A DNA stretch of 6,777 nt from Candidatus Aenigmatarchaeota archaeon (GCA_017609225.1 JAFCEK010000045.1:1-6777), one strand, 5' to 3'. Shown: positions 1-6,300, numbered from the stretch's first letter. Notes: generated by a model from the letters alone, not told the origin. Made by a program: numbers and translations.

Positions 1-2658
1 TGTGTCCAGGGTTTCATTGCTGGTTACGTTTATGTAAATCCAGTTGTTTTTTGTGGTTGTCTGGTTGGGAAGGGTTGGGGATGTGTAGTTAAGCGGGGGT
101 ATTGTTGTGTCAACCGTGAAATATAGTATTGGTGTTGAATTCAGGTTTCCGTCTGTATCATTGCAGTAAAATGTTATGTTATGGTGCCCGTCATTCAGGT
201 TTGCATAGGTGTAATTCCAGTATGTATTACTAGTATAATTATACATGCTTATGTTAGCTGTGTTGTTTAAAGAAAACATGCATATGCTTCCATTATCATC
301 AATGCTCACATTGAACTGCAGGGTTGATGTTGTATAGCTCTTGTTTAAAGGTGAAATTATAGTTATGTTTGGTGGTATTGTATCATACACATTAAAGAAC
401 ACGTCATTTAAGAGCAGGGGTGTAAGGAATTTGTTGCTGTCTGTATAGAACGTGTAATTCAGGGTTATGTTGGTTGCTGTCATGCCTATTGTGAAATTCA
501 GGCTTGAATTCCCATTTGTCAGGTTCTGCACTCCTGAACTTGTCCAGCTTCCGCTTCCTGCTGCATATTTCACTTCAAGGCTTATGTTGGTTCCTGAAGG
601 TATCATACTTTCGGTTGTGACTTCAACCGTATCATATCCTGATGCGAATGTATGTGTATCATTGTATTGCCATCCTGTGGGGCTTGAAAATCTTGCTGAC
701 TGATTGTTGAAAATATCCGAAACCTGGTTTGCTGTTAATGATGTGTTGAAAATCATCACTTCATCCATTGTTCCCTTATAATAATTATATATTGTTGAAG
801 CTCTGTAGAAGCTTAGAACAACCTGCGGTGTTGCAAAATCATGACTTCCTGCCATGTTTCCTTCACCATCAACCGAATCGTCAATATAAATTTTGGCGTA
901 TGATCCGTTGTATGTTGCTACCACATGATGCCATGAACCATCAACTATGTCAGTGCTTCCAGAAACTCTGATGGCTCCTCCACTGTATGTATACAGCTCA
1001 ACCTTGCCCAGGCAGTTGATTTCTATTGCCTTGTCATATGCAGAAGAACCCTGCCCTGTTTCTGTCCACATTATTGTTGCATACCTCTGGTTGCATGGTG
1101 CTTTCTCTGAAACATTAACCCACATGCTTATTGTGAAGTTTTCTGTTCCTCCAATGTCAAGCAGTGTGGAAGTGCCTGTTTCAATGTAATCACCGTTCCC
1201 ATCAAAATAAATGCTGTTGCCGTAAAAACCTGAAGCTGAAGAAGCGTCTGTTACTGTTCCGTCTATATTATTCTGGGTGTAATCATAAACAGTTGTATCT
1301 GATATGTTGCTGTCAAAAGGCATATACAAAACCAGAGAATCATATGGTGACTGCAACGCATCTATTGTGAGATGTGTAAAGTTATTTTCTGCTGTTATGT
1401 TGCCCAGGACAAAATTTGTGCTTACGTCTTCTATTGTATATGTTGGATCAAAAAACAGTTTGTCTGAAAGTTTCAGGTTGTATTTTGAGTTGATGGTTAC
1501 AGTAACCCTTGCTGTTGTTTTTCCGGTTTGTTTTATTTCAACATCATATCCCTGCAGCTTCCCGTTTTTTTCCACTTCGGCTGTCATATCAGAATAGTCT
1601 CCTATAAGCCTTCCGCTTTTTATTTTATATCCCTCTATTTCCAGTGGATCTGAGCACTCCACATCAAAAAACAGCCTGAAGTTTGATTTTGTTATATTTT
1701 TTTTAAACTGGATAGCACTTGAACTTATTGGTGTTATTTCATAGCCGAATTTCTGCCCGCTGTCCATGTATTTTTTCTTTCTGAAAACATAGCTCTTTGA
1801 TTGTTTTATTGTTTTTTGTATGCCTTCTATTTCCATTTTAGGCAGGACACGGCACCATTCGCCTGATGTTGCATTAACAGAAAGTGCTCCTGAACTGTCT
1901 TCTTCAATTACAACAGTGTTCTGAACTGTCTGGGGTATTGAATTGGCAACAGCTCTGTGTCCTTTCTGTTCAGGCTCATGTATTTTTTTGGAAGGCTCTG
2001 CCTGTTCCTGTTTTTCTGCGGGCACAGACTCCACTGGTTCTGCCTGCTGAATTTCAGGATGCTTCAGGGAATAGCTTATAGAATCTATTTTCAATATGCA
2101 GTTATCTGCCTCTATTGCGAGTTCATACATTGTTTCATTAAATCCCTCAAGATTGCATGTCTCTATGCATATCCCATTAAATTCAAATTCAGTAGCATTG
2201 GTTTTATTAAAACCGAGAATAAGGAATTTTTCTTCACCCTTTTTTATATAAACCCTTGCATTTCCATTTCCTTTTATGCTGCCGCTCAGTTTTACATATT
2301 TCAGGTCGCCATGATTCCATGGCATCCACTGGTAGAATGCAGTGCCTTCAGCTGTGAAAGAGATTGCATCAGTGTATGTTTCATTTCTGAATATAACATA
2401 TCCTGTGAAAAGAAATGAAAATGAAACAAAAACAACGATTATAACTGCTAAAGCGGCAAACGGTTCTGATTTTTGAAGAAATGCCCTGCCAACCGATTTG
2501 TTTTCTGAGCGCTTTGTTTTTGCTTCAGTATGCTCTGTTTGTTTAAGCGTTCTTCCTATATATATGTTTTTTACTCTGCCGTTTTTATCCCTGATGCTTT
2601 TATAATAGTAAGGCCCGAATCTTTTGTTTCCCCTTTTTATGTACTTGGCATATACCAC
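1..2658 (-). CDS. Large LamG/Ig-like surface protein, N-terminal part (runs off left edge)
   Basis: The frame is open for 886 codons, from a GTG at 2658 to the window edge, with no stop. GTG is chosen because GGAGGGG (2663-2669) lies just upstream and the nearby ATG is out of frame. Residues 1-65 are basic and cytoplasmic, with a GPYYY...GRV...YIG motif at 15-35. One membrane helix spans about 67-90, followed by TGYVIF. Residues 92-197 are a beta-rich module with Cys164, Cys168 and Cys187. A Pro/Glu/Gln-rich linker covers about 198-250, then an unrecognised beta-rich region. A LamG/concanavalin-like domain spans about 440-655 (starts DSLVLYMPF; contains YIETG, WHHVVATYNGS and GTMDEVMIFN). Ig-like modules start near 762 (PPNITIISPLNKSY) and 854. 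N-x-S/T sequons are frequent, as expected for a glycosylated exterior. The inferred role is an anchored cell-surface or adhesion protein; the ligand is unknown. The domain calls are by eye. Confidence 0.85.
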   Translation of the reverse strand, partial: MVYAKYIKRGNKRFGPYYYKSIRDKNGRVKNIYIGRTLKQTEHTEAKTKRSENKSVGRAFLQKSEPFAALAVIIVVFVSFSFLFTGYVIFRNETYTDAISFTAEGTAFYQWMPWNHGDLKYVKLSGSIKGNGNARVYIKKGEEKFLILGFNKTNATEFEFNGICIETCNLEGFNETMYELAIEADNCILKIDSISYSLKHPEIQQAEPVESVPAEKQEQAEPSKKIHEPEQKGHRAVANSIPQTVQNTVVIEEDSSGALSVNATSGEWCRVLPKMEIEGIQKTIKQSKSYVFRKKKYMDSGQKFGYEITPISSSAIQFKKNITKSNFRLFFDVECSDPLEIEGYKIKSGRLIGDYSDMTAEVEKNGKLQGYDVEIKQTGKTTARVTVTINSKYNLKLSDKLFFDPTYTIEDVSTNFVLGNITAENNFTHLTIDALQSPYDSLVLYMPFDSNISDTTVYDYTQNNIDGTVTDASSASGFYGNSIYFDGNGDYIETGTSTLLDIGGTENFTISMWVNVSEKAPCNQRYATIMWTETGQGSSAYDKAIEINCLGKVELYTYSGGAIRVSGSTDIVDGSWHHVVATYNGSYAKIYIDDSVDGEGNMAGSHDFATPQVVLSFYRASTIYNYYKGTMDEVMIFNTSLTANQVSDIFNNQSARFSSPTGWQYNDTHTFASGYDTVEVTTESMIPSGTNISLEVKYAAGSGSWTSSGVQNLTNGNSSLNFTIGMTATNITLNYTFYTDSNKFLTPLLLNDVFFNVYDTIPPNITIISPLNKSYTTSTLQFNVSIDDNGSICMFSLNNTANISMYNYTSNTYWNYTYANLNDGHHNITFYCNDTDGNLNSTPILYFTVDTTIPPLNYTSPTLPNQTTTKNNWIYINVTSNETLDT

Positions 2659-2662
2659 TATA

Positions 2663-2669
2663 CCCCTCC
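2663..2669 (-). promoter_or_regulatory. Ribosome binding site of the surface protein gene
   Basis: On the minus strand this reads GGAGGGG, a strong Shine-Dalgarno match ending 4 bases before the GTG at 2658. It decides the start, because no in-frame ATG lies nearby and the ATG overlapping this site is in another frame. Confidence 0.7.
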
Positions 2670-2682
2670 ATGTATGGAAAAA

Positions 2683-2695
2683 TTGTAAGGTAACT
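2683..2695. repeat. 13-bp direct repeat, copy 1
   Basis: TTGTAAGGTAACT occurs here and again, identical and in the same orientation, at 2887-2899, starting 204 bases later. This copy would fall in the leader or just upstream of the minus-strand surface protein gene. The two copies bracket the structured block. Possible readings are a shared regulator site, a target duplication or recombination site, or a lineage-specific motif. The sequence alone does not decide. Confidence 0.6.
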
Positions 2696-2719
2696 CTAAA
2701 CCCCCAAATACCCACTTAT

Positions 2720-2733
2720 TATATAATTATATA
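2720..2733. promoter_or_regulatory. Palindromic TATA-like box, possibly bidirectional
   Basis: TATATAATTATATA is a perfect 14-bp palindrome in the divergent intergenic region. An archaeal TATA box acts about 25 bases upstream of the transcription start. Leftward, it would place a start near 2700, about 40 bases before the surface protein GTG. Rightward, it would place a start near 2752, just before the first hairpin of the structured block. Use in either direction is inferred from spacing only. Confidence 0.5.
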
Positions 2734-2751
2734 GGCAAAACGTATATTAAT

Positions 2752-2880
2752 TATGCTGAACCAGAGAAAACCATTGTTTTCAAACAGTAGATGTATGGTT
2801 CTGGTTCAACAGCTGTTGCCTCGCCAAGAAAACCGCCGGCTTTAGTGGGCGGATATACGGAGGCAACATTATATTGTTTA
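2752..2880 (+). ncRNA. Candidate structured RNA with two hairpins
   Basis: Two perfect inverted repeats lie in tandem. Hairpin 1 pairs TGAACCAGA (2757-2765) with TCTGGTTCA (2800-2808), and extends after a 4-base bulge with ACCAT (2770-2774) and ATGGT (2795-2799). Hairpin 2 pairs GTTGCCTC (2815-2822) with GAGGCAAC (2860-2867), with an inner stem of CCGCC (2833-2837) and GGCGG (2848-2852). By hand count, 2757-2867 is 53/111 G+C, against 21/76 in 2681-2756 and 25/103 in 2868-2970. A TATA-like box about 25 bases upstream fits an independent plus-strand transcript, although the inverted repeats would fold on either strand. No match to tRNA, 5S, SRP or RNase P RNA was recognised. Alternatives are a rad50 leader element or the remnant of a small mobile element. 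Ends are approximate. Confidence 0.5.
2807..2818. repeat. 12-bp perfect palindrome between the two hairpins
   Basis: CAACAGCTGTTG is self-complementary and overlaps the 3' strand of hairpin 1 and the 5' strand of hairpin 2. Having no loop, it is more likely a DNA-level dyad or an RNA dimerisation or switching element than a hairpin of its own. It may also be incidental to the two stems. Confidence 0.4.
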
Positions 2881-2886
2881 AGAGAG

Positions 2887-2899
2887 TTGTAAGGTAACT
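2887..2899. repeat. 13-bp direct repeat, copy 2
   Basis: Second copy of TTGTAAGGTAACT, 71 bases before the rad50 start and upstream of its TATA-like box. With the preceding AG it forms an imperfect dyad (AGTT, 7 bases, AACT), which would suit a dimeric regulator. Copy 1 lacks that outer G, so the dyad is weaker there. Confidence 0.6.
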
Positions 2900-2929
2900 A
2901 ATATGAGAACATACTGGATTAAAATTTCA

Positions 2930-2940
2930 AATATTTAAAA
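2930..2940 (+). promoter_or_regulatory. Likely TATA box of rad50
   Basis: AATATTTAAAA sits 30 bases upstream of the rad50 ATG. An archaeal start about 25 bases downstream would fall near 2960, giving a very short leader or a nearly leaderless message. GGCGG at 2961-2965 is a modest Shine-Dalgarno candidate 5 bases before the ATG. This is inferred from position and composition. Confidence 0.45.
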
Positions 2941-2970
2941 TCTAAAAACAATTATAATCCGGCGGATTGA

Positions 2971-4989
2971 ATGACAATAAAAAAAGTCAGGCTGCATAAC
3001 TGGAAATCACATCTGGATTCTGAACTGGTTTTTTCCCGGGGGGTTAATGGACTCATAGGCATAATGGGCAGCGGAAAGTCAAGTGTAATGGAAGCCATAA
3101 GCTTTGCGCTTTTCGGGACATTTCCCTCGCACAAGGCAAGAAGCATTGGCCTGGATGATTTACTCATGAAAAAACCAGAGAAAAAAAGGCAGGGGTTTGT
3201 TGAGCTTGAATTTCAGGTAAATAATGACAGCTATTATGTAAAAAGGGTTCTGGAACTTGGCAGGGGAACAACACATGCTGAAATAAGAAGGGACGGGGAG
3301 CTTGTTGATGCAGGCCCAAAGGGCGTTACAAGGGTTGTTGAAGGGGCTTTGCAGATGGATTATGAACTGTTTTCCAAGGCTGTTTACTCCGAGCAGAACA
3401 GCATTGATTATTTTCTCAGGATACCAAAAGGCAAGAGAATGCAGCATATTGACAGGATGCTCAAGGTTGACAGGTTTGAGGCAGCAAGGGCAGGTGCTGT
3501 GGCGCTCAGAAACACGCTTGCCGGGAGAACAGAAGAAACAATGAAAATCATACAGGATATGGAGAAGGAAAATCTGCCTGAAAAGGCAGGGCAGCTGGAA
3601 ACAGAGCTCATGGAACTGAATGAAAAATCCGGGAAGCTTGATTCAAAAAGAGAAAAGGTATCCATGGAGAGAGTTGAGCTTTCTGACATATTAACAGCAC
3701 TTGAATCCAGGGAGGAAAGAATTAACAGCATAAAAGGGAAGCTTGAAGGCCTGAAATCTGCTATTGAAGAGATTAAATTAAGGATAAAAGAAATCAGGAA
3801 TGAGCTTGGAGAAAAAGGGAAAAGGGAAATAGCAGCCAAACTGAATGATGTGAAAACCGGTATTGAAGGCATAAAGGCAGAAATCAGGGCCCTGGACTCT
3901 GATATGGAAAATTCAACCGGAAAGATGGGTTCTGTGAACACGGAGATAAGGCTCCTTGCTGACAGCATAAAGGAGCTTGAAGCAGTAGAGGCAAAATGCC
4001 CTGTATGCGAGAGTGAGATAACAGGCAGGAAGAAGCAGGAACTCATAGCAAAAAGAAAGGTAAAGATTGAAGAATTAAGGGGGCAGGCAAACAGGATTGC
4101 ACAAAGAATTGAAAAATTAAAAGAGAAAAAGCAACATCTGGAAGAACAGCTTGAAAAGAAGCTTGAAAGCAGGACAGAGCTGGAAAAGATGATGGAACTC
4201 CTTGAGGAGATTGACAAGCTGAGGAAAAGAAAAGAGGAATATACCTACAGCATGGAAGGCCTTGAAAAACAGCTGCAGAAGCTTGAAAGCCGGTTTGAAA
4301 AAACAAAAATCCGTGAACTGAGAGAGCAGCTCCAGGAAAAAATTGCCCTTGAAAGCGAAATAAAACAGGAGCTTTCAGATATCCGTGAAAGAATCAGTGA
4401 CAAGCAGGAAATCCTGGAAGACCTTAAAAACAGAATGGAAAGGCTTGAAAAGTACAGAAAGCAGGTAGAGAAAAGCGAACTCATATCTGCCATGCTGAAG
4501 GGTTTTGAAAAGGTTCTTAAAGTAACCAAGGACCAGCTCAGGCAGGAATTCCTGAAAACAGTCAATTCCATAATGAATACAATATGGCCTGAACTCTATC
4601 CATATGGTGATTTTGAAGGCATAAGGCTGGCTGTGGATGAAAGCTCTGATTACTCTCTTCAGCTCAGGGAGCCAGGCGGCTGGGTTTCTGTGGAAGGAAT
4701 CGCATCCGGAGGGGAAAGAAGCATGGCCTGCCTTGCGCTGAGGATTGCATTTTCTCTTGCATTTATACCAAATCTTAAATGGCTTATACTGGATGAGCCT
4801 ACGCACAATCTGGACAGCAATGCCATAAAGCAATTTGCAGAAACACTAAGGGAAAGGATAAACCAGTTTGCCGAGCAGGTCTTCCTTATAACACACGAGG
4901 AAAAAATATCAGAAGGCATTACAGGAAATCTCTACAAACTGGAAAGAAACAAAGAACTGAATGAGCCAACAAAAATTATCCAGGTATGA
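2971..4989 (+). CDS. rad50: Rad50-type DNA repair ATPase, short coiled coil
   Basis: Rad50 is the SMC-like ATPase that works with the Mre11 nuclease to sense, tether and process DNA double-strand breaks. The 672 residues show the expected order. Walker A is GIMGSGKSS (30-38, Lys36) and the Q-loop is at Gln142. A charged heptad-rich coiled coil runs from about 165 to 540, interrupted by the zinc hook CPVC (Cys343 and Cys346). The ABC signature SGGE is at 579-582, Walker B LILDEP has Asp608/Glu609, the D-loop Asp is 615 and the switch His is 642. The start is firm because an in-frame TGA directly precedes the ATG. Archaeal Rad50s recalled as about 850-900 residues have longer arms, so this one looks shortened, with no lost motif. 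Walker A has Met where GxNG is usual. No mre11, herA or nurA is adjacent. SbcC-like naming is possible, but the CxxC hook and size favour Rad50. Confidence 0.88.
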   Translation: MTIKKVRLHNWKSHLDSELVFSRGVNGLIGIMGSGKSSVMEAISFALFGTFPSHKARSIGLDDLLMKKPEKKRQGFVELEFQVNNDSYYVKRVLELGRGTTHAEIRRDGELVDAGPKGVTRVVEGALQMDYELFSKAVYSEQNSIDYFLRIPKGKRMQHIDRMLKVDRFEAARAGAVALRNTLAGRTEETMKIIQDMEKENLPEKAGQLETELMELNEKSGKLDSKREKVSMERVELSDILTALESREERINSIKGKLEGLKSAIEEIKLRIKEIRNELGEKGKREIAAKLNDVKTGIEGIKAEIRALDSDMENSTGKMGSVNTEIRLLADSIKELEAVEAKCPVCESEITGRKKQELIAKRKVKIEELRGQANRIAQRIEKLKEKKQHLEEQLEKKLESRTELEKMMELLEEIDKLRKRKEEYTYSMEGLEKQLQKLESRFEKTKIRELREQLQEKIALESEIKQELSDIRERISDKQEILEDLKNRMERLEKYRKQVEKSELISAMLKGFEKVLKVTKDQLRQEFLKTVNSIMNTIWPELYPYGDFEGIRLAVDESSDYSLQLREPGGWVSVEGIASGGERSMACLALRIAFSLAFIPNLKWLILDEPTHNLDSNAIKQFAETLRERINQFAEQVFLITHEEKISEGITGNLYKLERNKELNEPTKIIQV

Positions 4990-5030
4990 TGCTTCCCTGT
5001 ATTAAACCATGAATTATGCAGCCAATTAAT

Positions 5031-5636
5031 TTACCTTGCACCCTCGGCTTCTTTTTCAATTCTCTGCCTTTCAGAGATAGCAAAACTCTTTGAATCGTTT
5101 TTTGAAGCTGCTATCAGCTCATCTGCAATTGACTGGGCAAGGGTTTTTCTGCTCTTAAAGTCAGCTCTGTATATGCCCTGCGCCAGATGCCTTAAAGCAA
5201 GGTCTATTCTTCTCTGGGGGCTTGTTATAACTGCCTTTCTTGCTATTATTCCGCCAAGCCTGTATGAAGCTATTTCCTCCAGCAGCGCTGAGTTTTCTAT
5301 TGCCTTAACAAGAACCTGAACAGGATTCTGCTTTGTTTTTTTCTCAATAATATCAAACGCTTCCTCCATGTGTTTGTAAAGCTTTATTGTGTTTCCAGGG
5401 AACCTTCCCGATGTTATTTTGTGCTTTTTTCCCCTGTGACCCGGAACCATCAGCTTGTTTACAAGGCGTTCAACAACATTCATTTTCATTTTGTTCAGCT
5501 GTGTTGGGCCCATCCTGCCTGCAGTCCTTGGTATAAGCACAGGCCTCAGGTTTATGTATTTTTTCATTCCTGCATCCTCTACCTTTACCTCAGACAAATC
5601 CCATCTGTTGAACAGCAAAATTTTTTGTTTCTTCAT
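5031..5636 (-). CDS. rps7: 30S ribosomal protein uS7 (archaeal type)
   Basis: uS7 nucleates assembly of the small-subunit head on the 3' major domain of 16S rRNA and lines the E site. The 201-residue product carries the family landmarks: YINLRPVLIPRT (about 27-38), KQNPVQVLVKAIENSALLEE (about 102-121), SPQRRIDLALRHLAQG (about 139-154) and a C-terminal ADELIAASKNDSKSFAI block. It ends in a basic, helical tail (IEKEAEGAR). Its length is near the archaeal norm of 200-215, with a short N-terminus. The start has GGGAG (5643-5647) 6 bases upstream, overlapping the stop of the preceding microprotein gene, which suggests translational coupling. It is the last gene of its cluster and converges on rad50 across 41 bases. 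No EF-2 gene follows, although fusA often does in archaeal str operons. No U-rich terminator was seen in the 41-base gap. Confidence 0.95.
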   Translation of the reverse strand: MKKQKILLFNRWDLSEVKVEDAGMKKYINLRPVLIPRTAGRMGPTQLNKMKMNVVERLVNKLMVPGHRGKKHKITSGRFPGNTIKLYKHMEEAFDIIEKKTKQNPVQVLVKAIENSALLEEIASYRLGGIIARKAVITSPQRRIDLALRHLAQGIYRADFKSRKTLAQSIADELIAASKNDSKSFAISERQRIEKEAEGAR

Positions 5637-5642
5637 AACATT

Positions 5643-5647
5643 CTCCC
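5643..5647 (-). promoter_or_regulatory. Ribosome binding site of uS7, overlapping the upstream stop
   Basis: It reads GGGAG on the minus strand, 6 bases before the uS7 ATG. Its first base is the last base of the TAG of the 44-residue gene. The microprotein gene has the same pentamer at the same spacing. Confidence 0.6.
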
Positions 5648-5781
5648 TAACTGAGCAGTATCAGTATAATTCCGAGTATTCCCAGTCCCCATGCCAGAAC
5701 AGGGTCAAATGCAGTGTAAAACGCAAGTGCAAATATCACAATCCCTATAATCCTAACAACCATTCTTCCTGTTCTTTCCAT
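5647..5781 (-). CDS. 44-residue two-helix membrane microprotein between uS12 and uS7
   Basis: This short frame starts at an ATG one base after the uS12 stop (TGA, T, ATG) and ends with TAG 10 bases before uS7. GGGAG (5788-5792), inside the uS12 3' end, sits 6 bases before its ATG. The product begins with a basic MERTGRMVVR and is then almost wholly hydrophobic, with helices at about 8-24 and 28-43 separated by an Asp-Pro turn (26-27). That predicts a small helical hairpin in the membrane. Its exact fit between two genes, its own ribosome binding site and its membrane-like composition support a real gene. I recognise no family. It is not clearly SecE/Sss1, which has one helix and a longer amphipathic N-terminus. 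Function unknown. Confidence 0.7.
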   Translation of the reverse strand: MERTGRMVVRIIGIVIFALAFYTAFDPVLAWGLGILGIILILLS

Positions 5782-5782
5782 A

Positions 5783-6205
5783 TCAAGCTCCCTTGGGCTT
5801 CTCCTTTTTGCCTTTTATTAATTCTGAAAGGCTTACGCCGTTTACTGAAACAACTTTGTATTTTATGCCATGCATTGAACCTATTGCAGAGTGCTGGGAA
5901 CCACCAACACACTCTATCATAACCTCATCATGCTCGTCAATAAATTTTATGGCATTGTTTCCGGGAACAAACGCTGTCACAGGTATGCCATTCTTAACTA
6001 TCTGAACCCTTACACATTTTATTATGCCTGAATGCGGCTGCTTTTGCTCCACTCCTTTCTTTTTCAGCACAATACCCTTGGCGCTGGGAGCGCCTTCAAG
6101 AGGGTCTTTTTTCCAGAGTTTCAGGAATTTCCTCTTGTGTATTGTACTTTTCCATCTGAATTTTTTCCTTCTCTTCTTCATGTCCCTTGCTGAAAACTGT
6201 CCCAT
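5783..6205 (-). CDS. rps12: 30S ribosomal protein uS12 (archaeal type)
   Basis: uS12 sits at the decoding centre, where its loops contact the codon-anticodon helix and h44/h18 of 16S rRNA. The 140 residues match the archaeal/eukaryotic form throughout: KKRRKKFRW (10-18), DPLEGAPSAKGIVL (34-47), KCVRVQIVKNG (63-73), VTAFVPG (76-82), IDEHDEV (89-95), and the C-terminal YKVVSVNGVSLSELIKGKKE (116-135). Two normally very conserved loops differ. The usual QPNSAIRK reads QPHSGIIK (56-63), and the usual GDIPG-type loop reads GSMHG (109-113). The start is supported by GGAGG (6215-6219) 9 bases upstream and by the family N-terminus. It is the first gene of the uS12, microprotein, uS7 cluster, with its own likely promoter. 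A near-complete archaeal match makes this call secure. Confidence 0.96.
   Translation of the reverse strand: MGQFSARDMKKRRKKFRWKSTIHKRKFLKLWKKDPLEGAPSAKGIVLKKKGVEQKQPHSGIIKCVRVQIVKNGIPVTAFVPGNNAIKFIDEHDEVMIECVGGSQHSAIGSMHGIKYKVVSVNGVSLSELIKGKKEKPKGA
5788..5792 (-). promoter_or_regulatory. Ribosome binding site of the 44-residue microprotein
   Basis: GGGAG on the minus strand lies within the last codons of uS12, 6 bases before the microprotein ATG. It repeats the spacing used by uS7 and is the main evidence that this short frame is translated. Confidence 0.55.
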
Positions 6206-6214
6206 ATACAGCAG

Positions 6215-6219
6215 CCTCC
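6215..6219 (-). promoter_or_regulatory. Ribosome binding site of uS12
   Basis: It reads GGAGG on the minus strand, 9 bases before the uS12 ATG. An ATG overlapping this site is out of frame with uS12, so the start at 6205 stands. Confidence 0.6.
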
Positions 6220-6300
6220 ATATGTTAGCAATACAACATATCCCTATTTAGCGGGAATTTTCCTAACTTATTGGAGTATTGAGAATATTTGTATAATAGG

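Noticed and set aside
467..2418. Several plus-strand frames of 65-153 codons
   Set aside because: They lie opposite the continuous 886-codon minus-strand frame, which has recognisable LamG, Ig and membrane features. The plus frames are shadows with no known motifs.
2795..2815. GGTTCAA resembling a tRNA T-arm, with CGCCA downstream
   Set aside because: The five bases on either side of the TTCAACA loop do not pair, and no acceptor, D or anticodon arm fits around it.
2791..2892. 33-codon plus-strand frame (ATG to TAA) running through the structured block
   Set aside because: No ribosome binding site fits, the product matches nothing I know, and the frame coincides with perfect inverted repeats that RNA structure explains better. 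It cannot be wholly excluded.
2903..2938. 11-codon frame upstream of rad50, with AAGGT 7 bases before its ATG
   Set aside because: It is very short and lies upstream of or within the likely rad50 TATA box, so it may not be transcribed with rad50. An upstream-peptide role is possible, but nothing else supports it.
3408..4217. 269-codon minus-strand frame within rad50
   Set aside because: It is Ser/Phe/Leu-rich, the antisense signature of Lys/Glu-rich coiled-coil codons. The plus-strand Rad50 has intact motifs throughout.
4990..5030. Possible bidirectional terminator between the convergent rad50 and uS7 genes
   Set aside because: Neither strand has a U-rich run of five or more or a stable hairpin, so nothing supports a terminator call.
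5370..5922. Plus-strand frames over uS7, the microprotein and uS12
   Set aside because: They are antisense to clearly identified ribosomal protein genes, and no homology is recognised.
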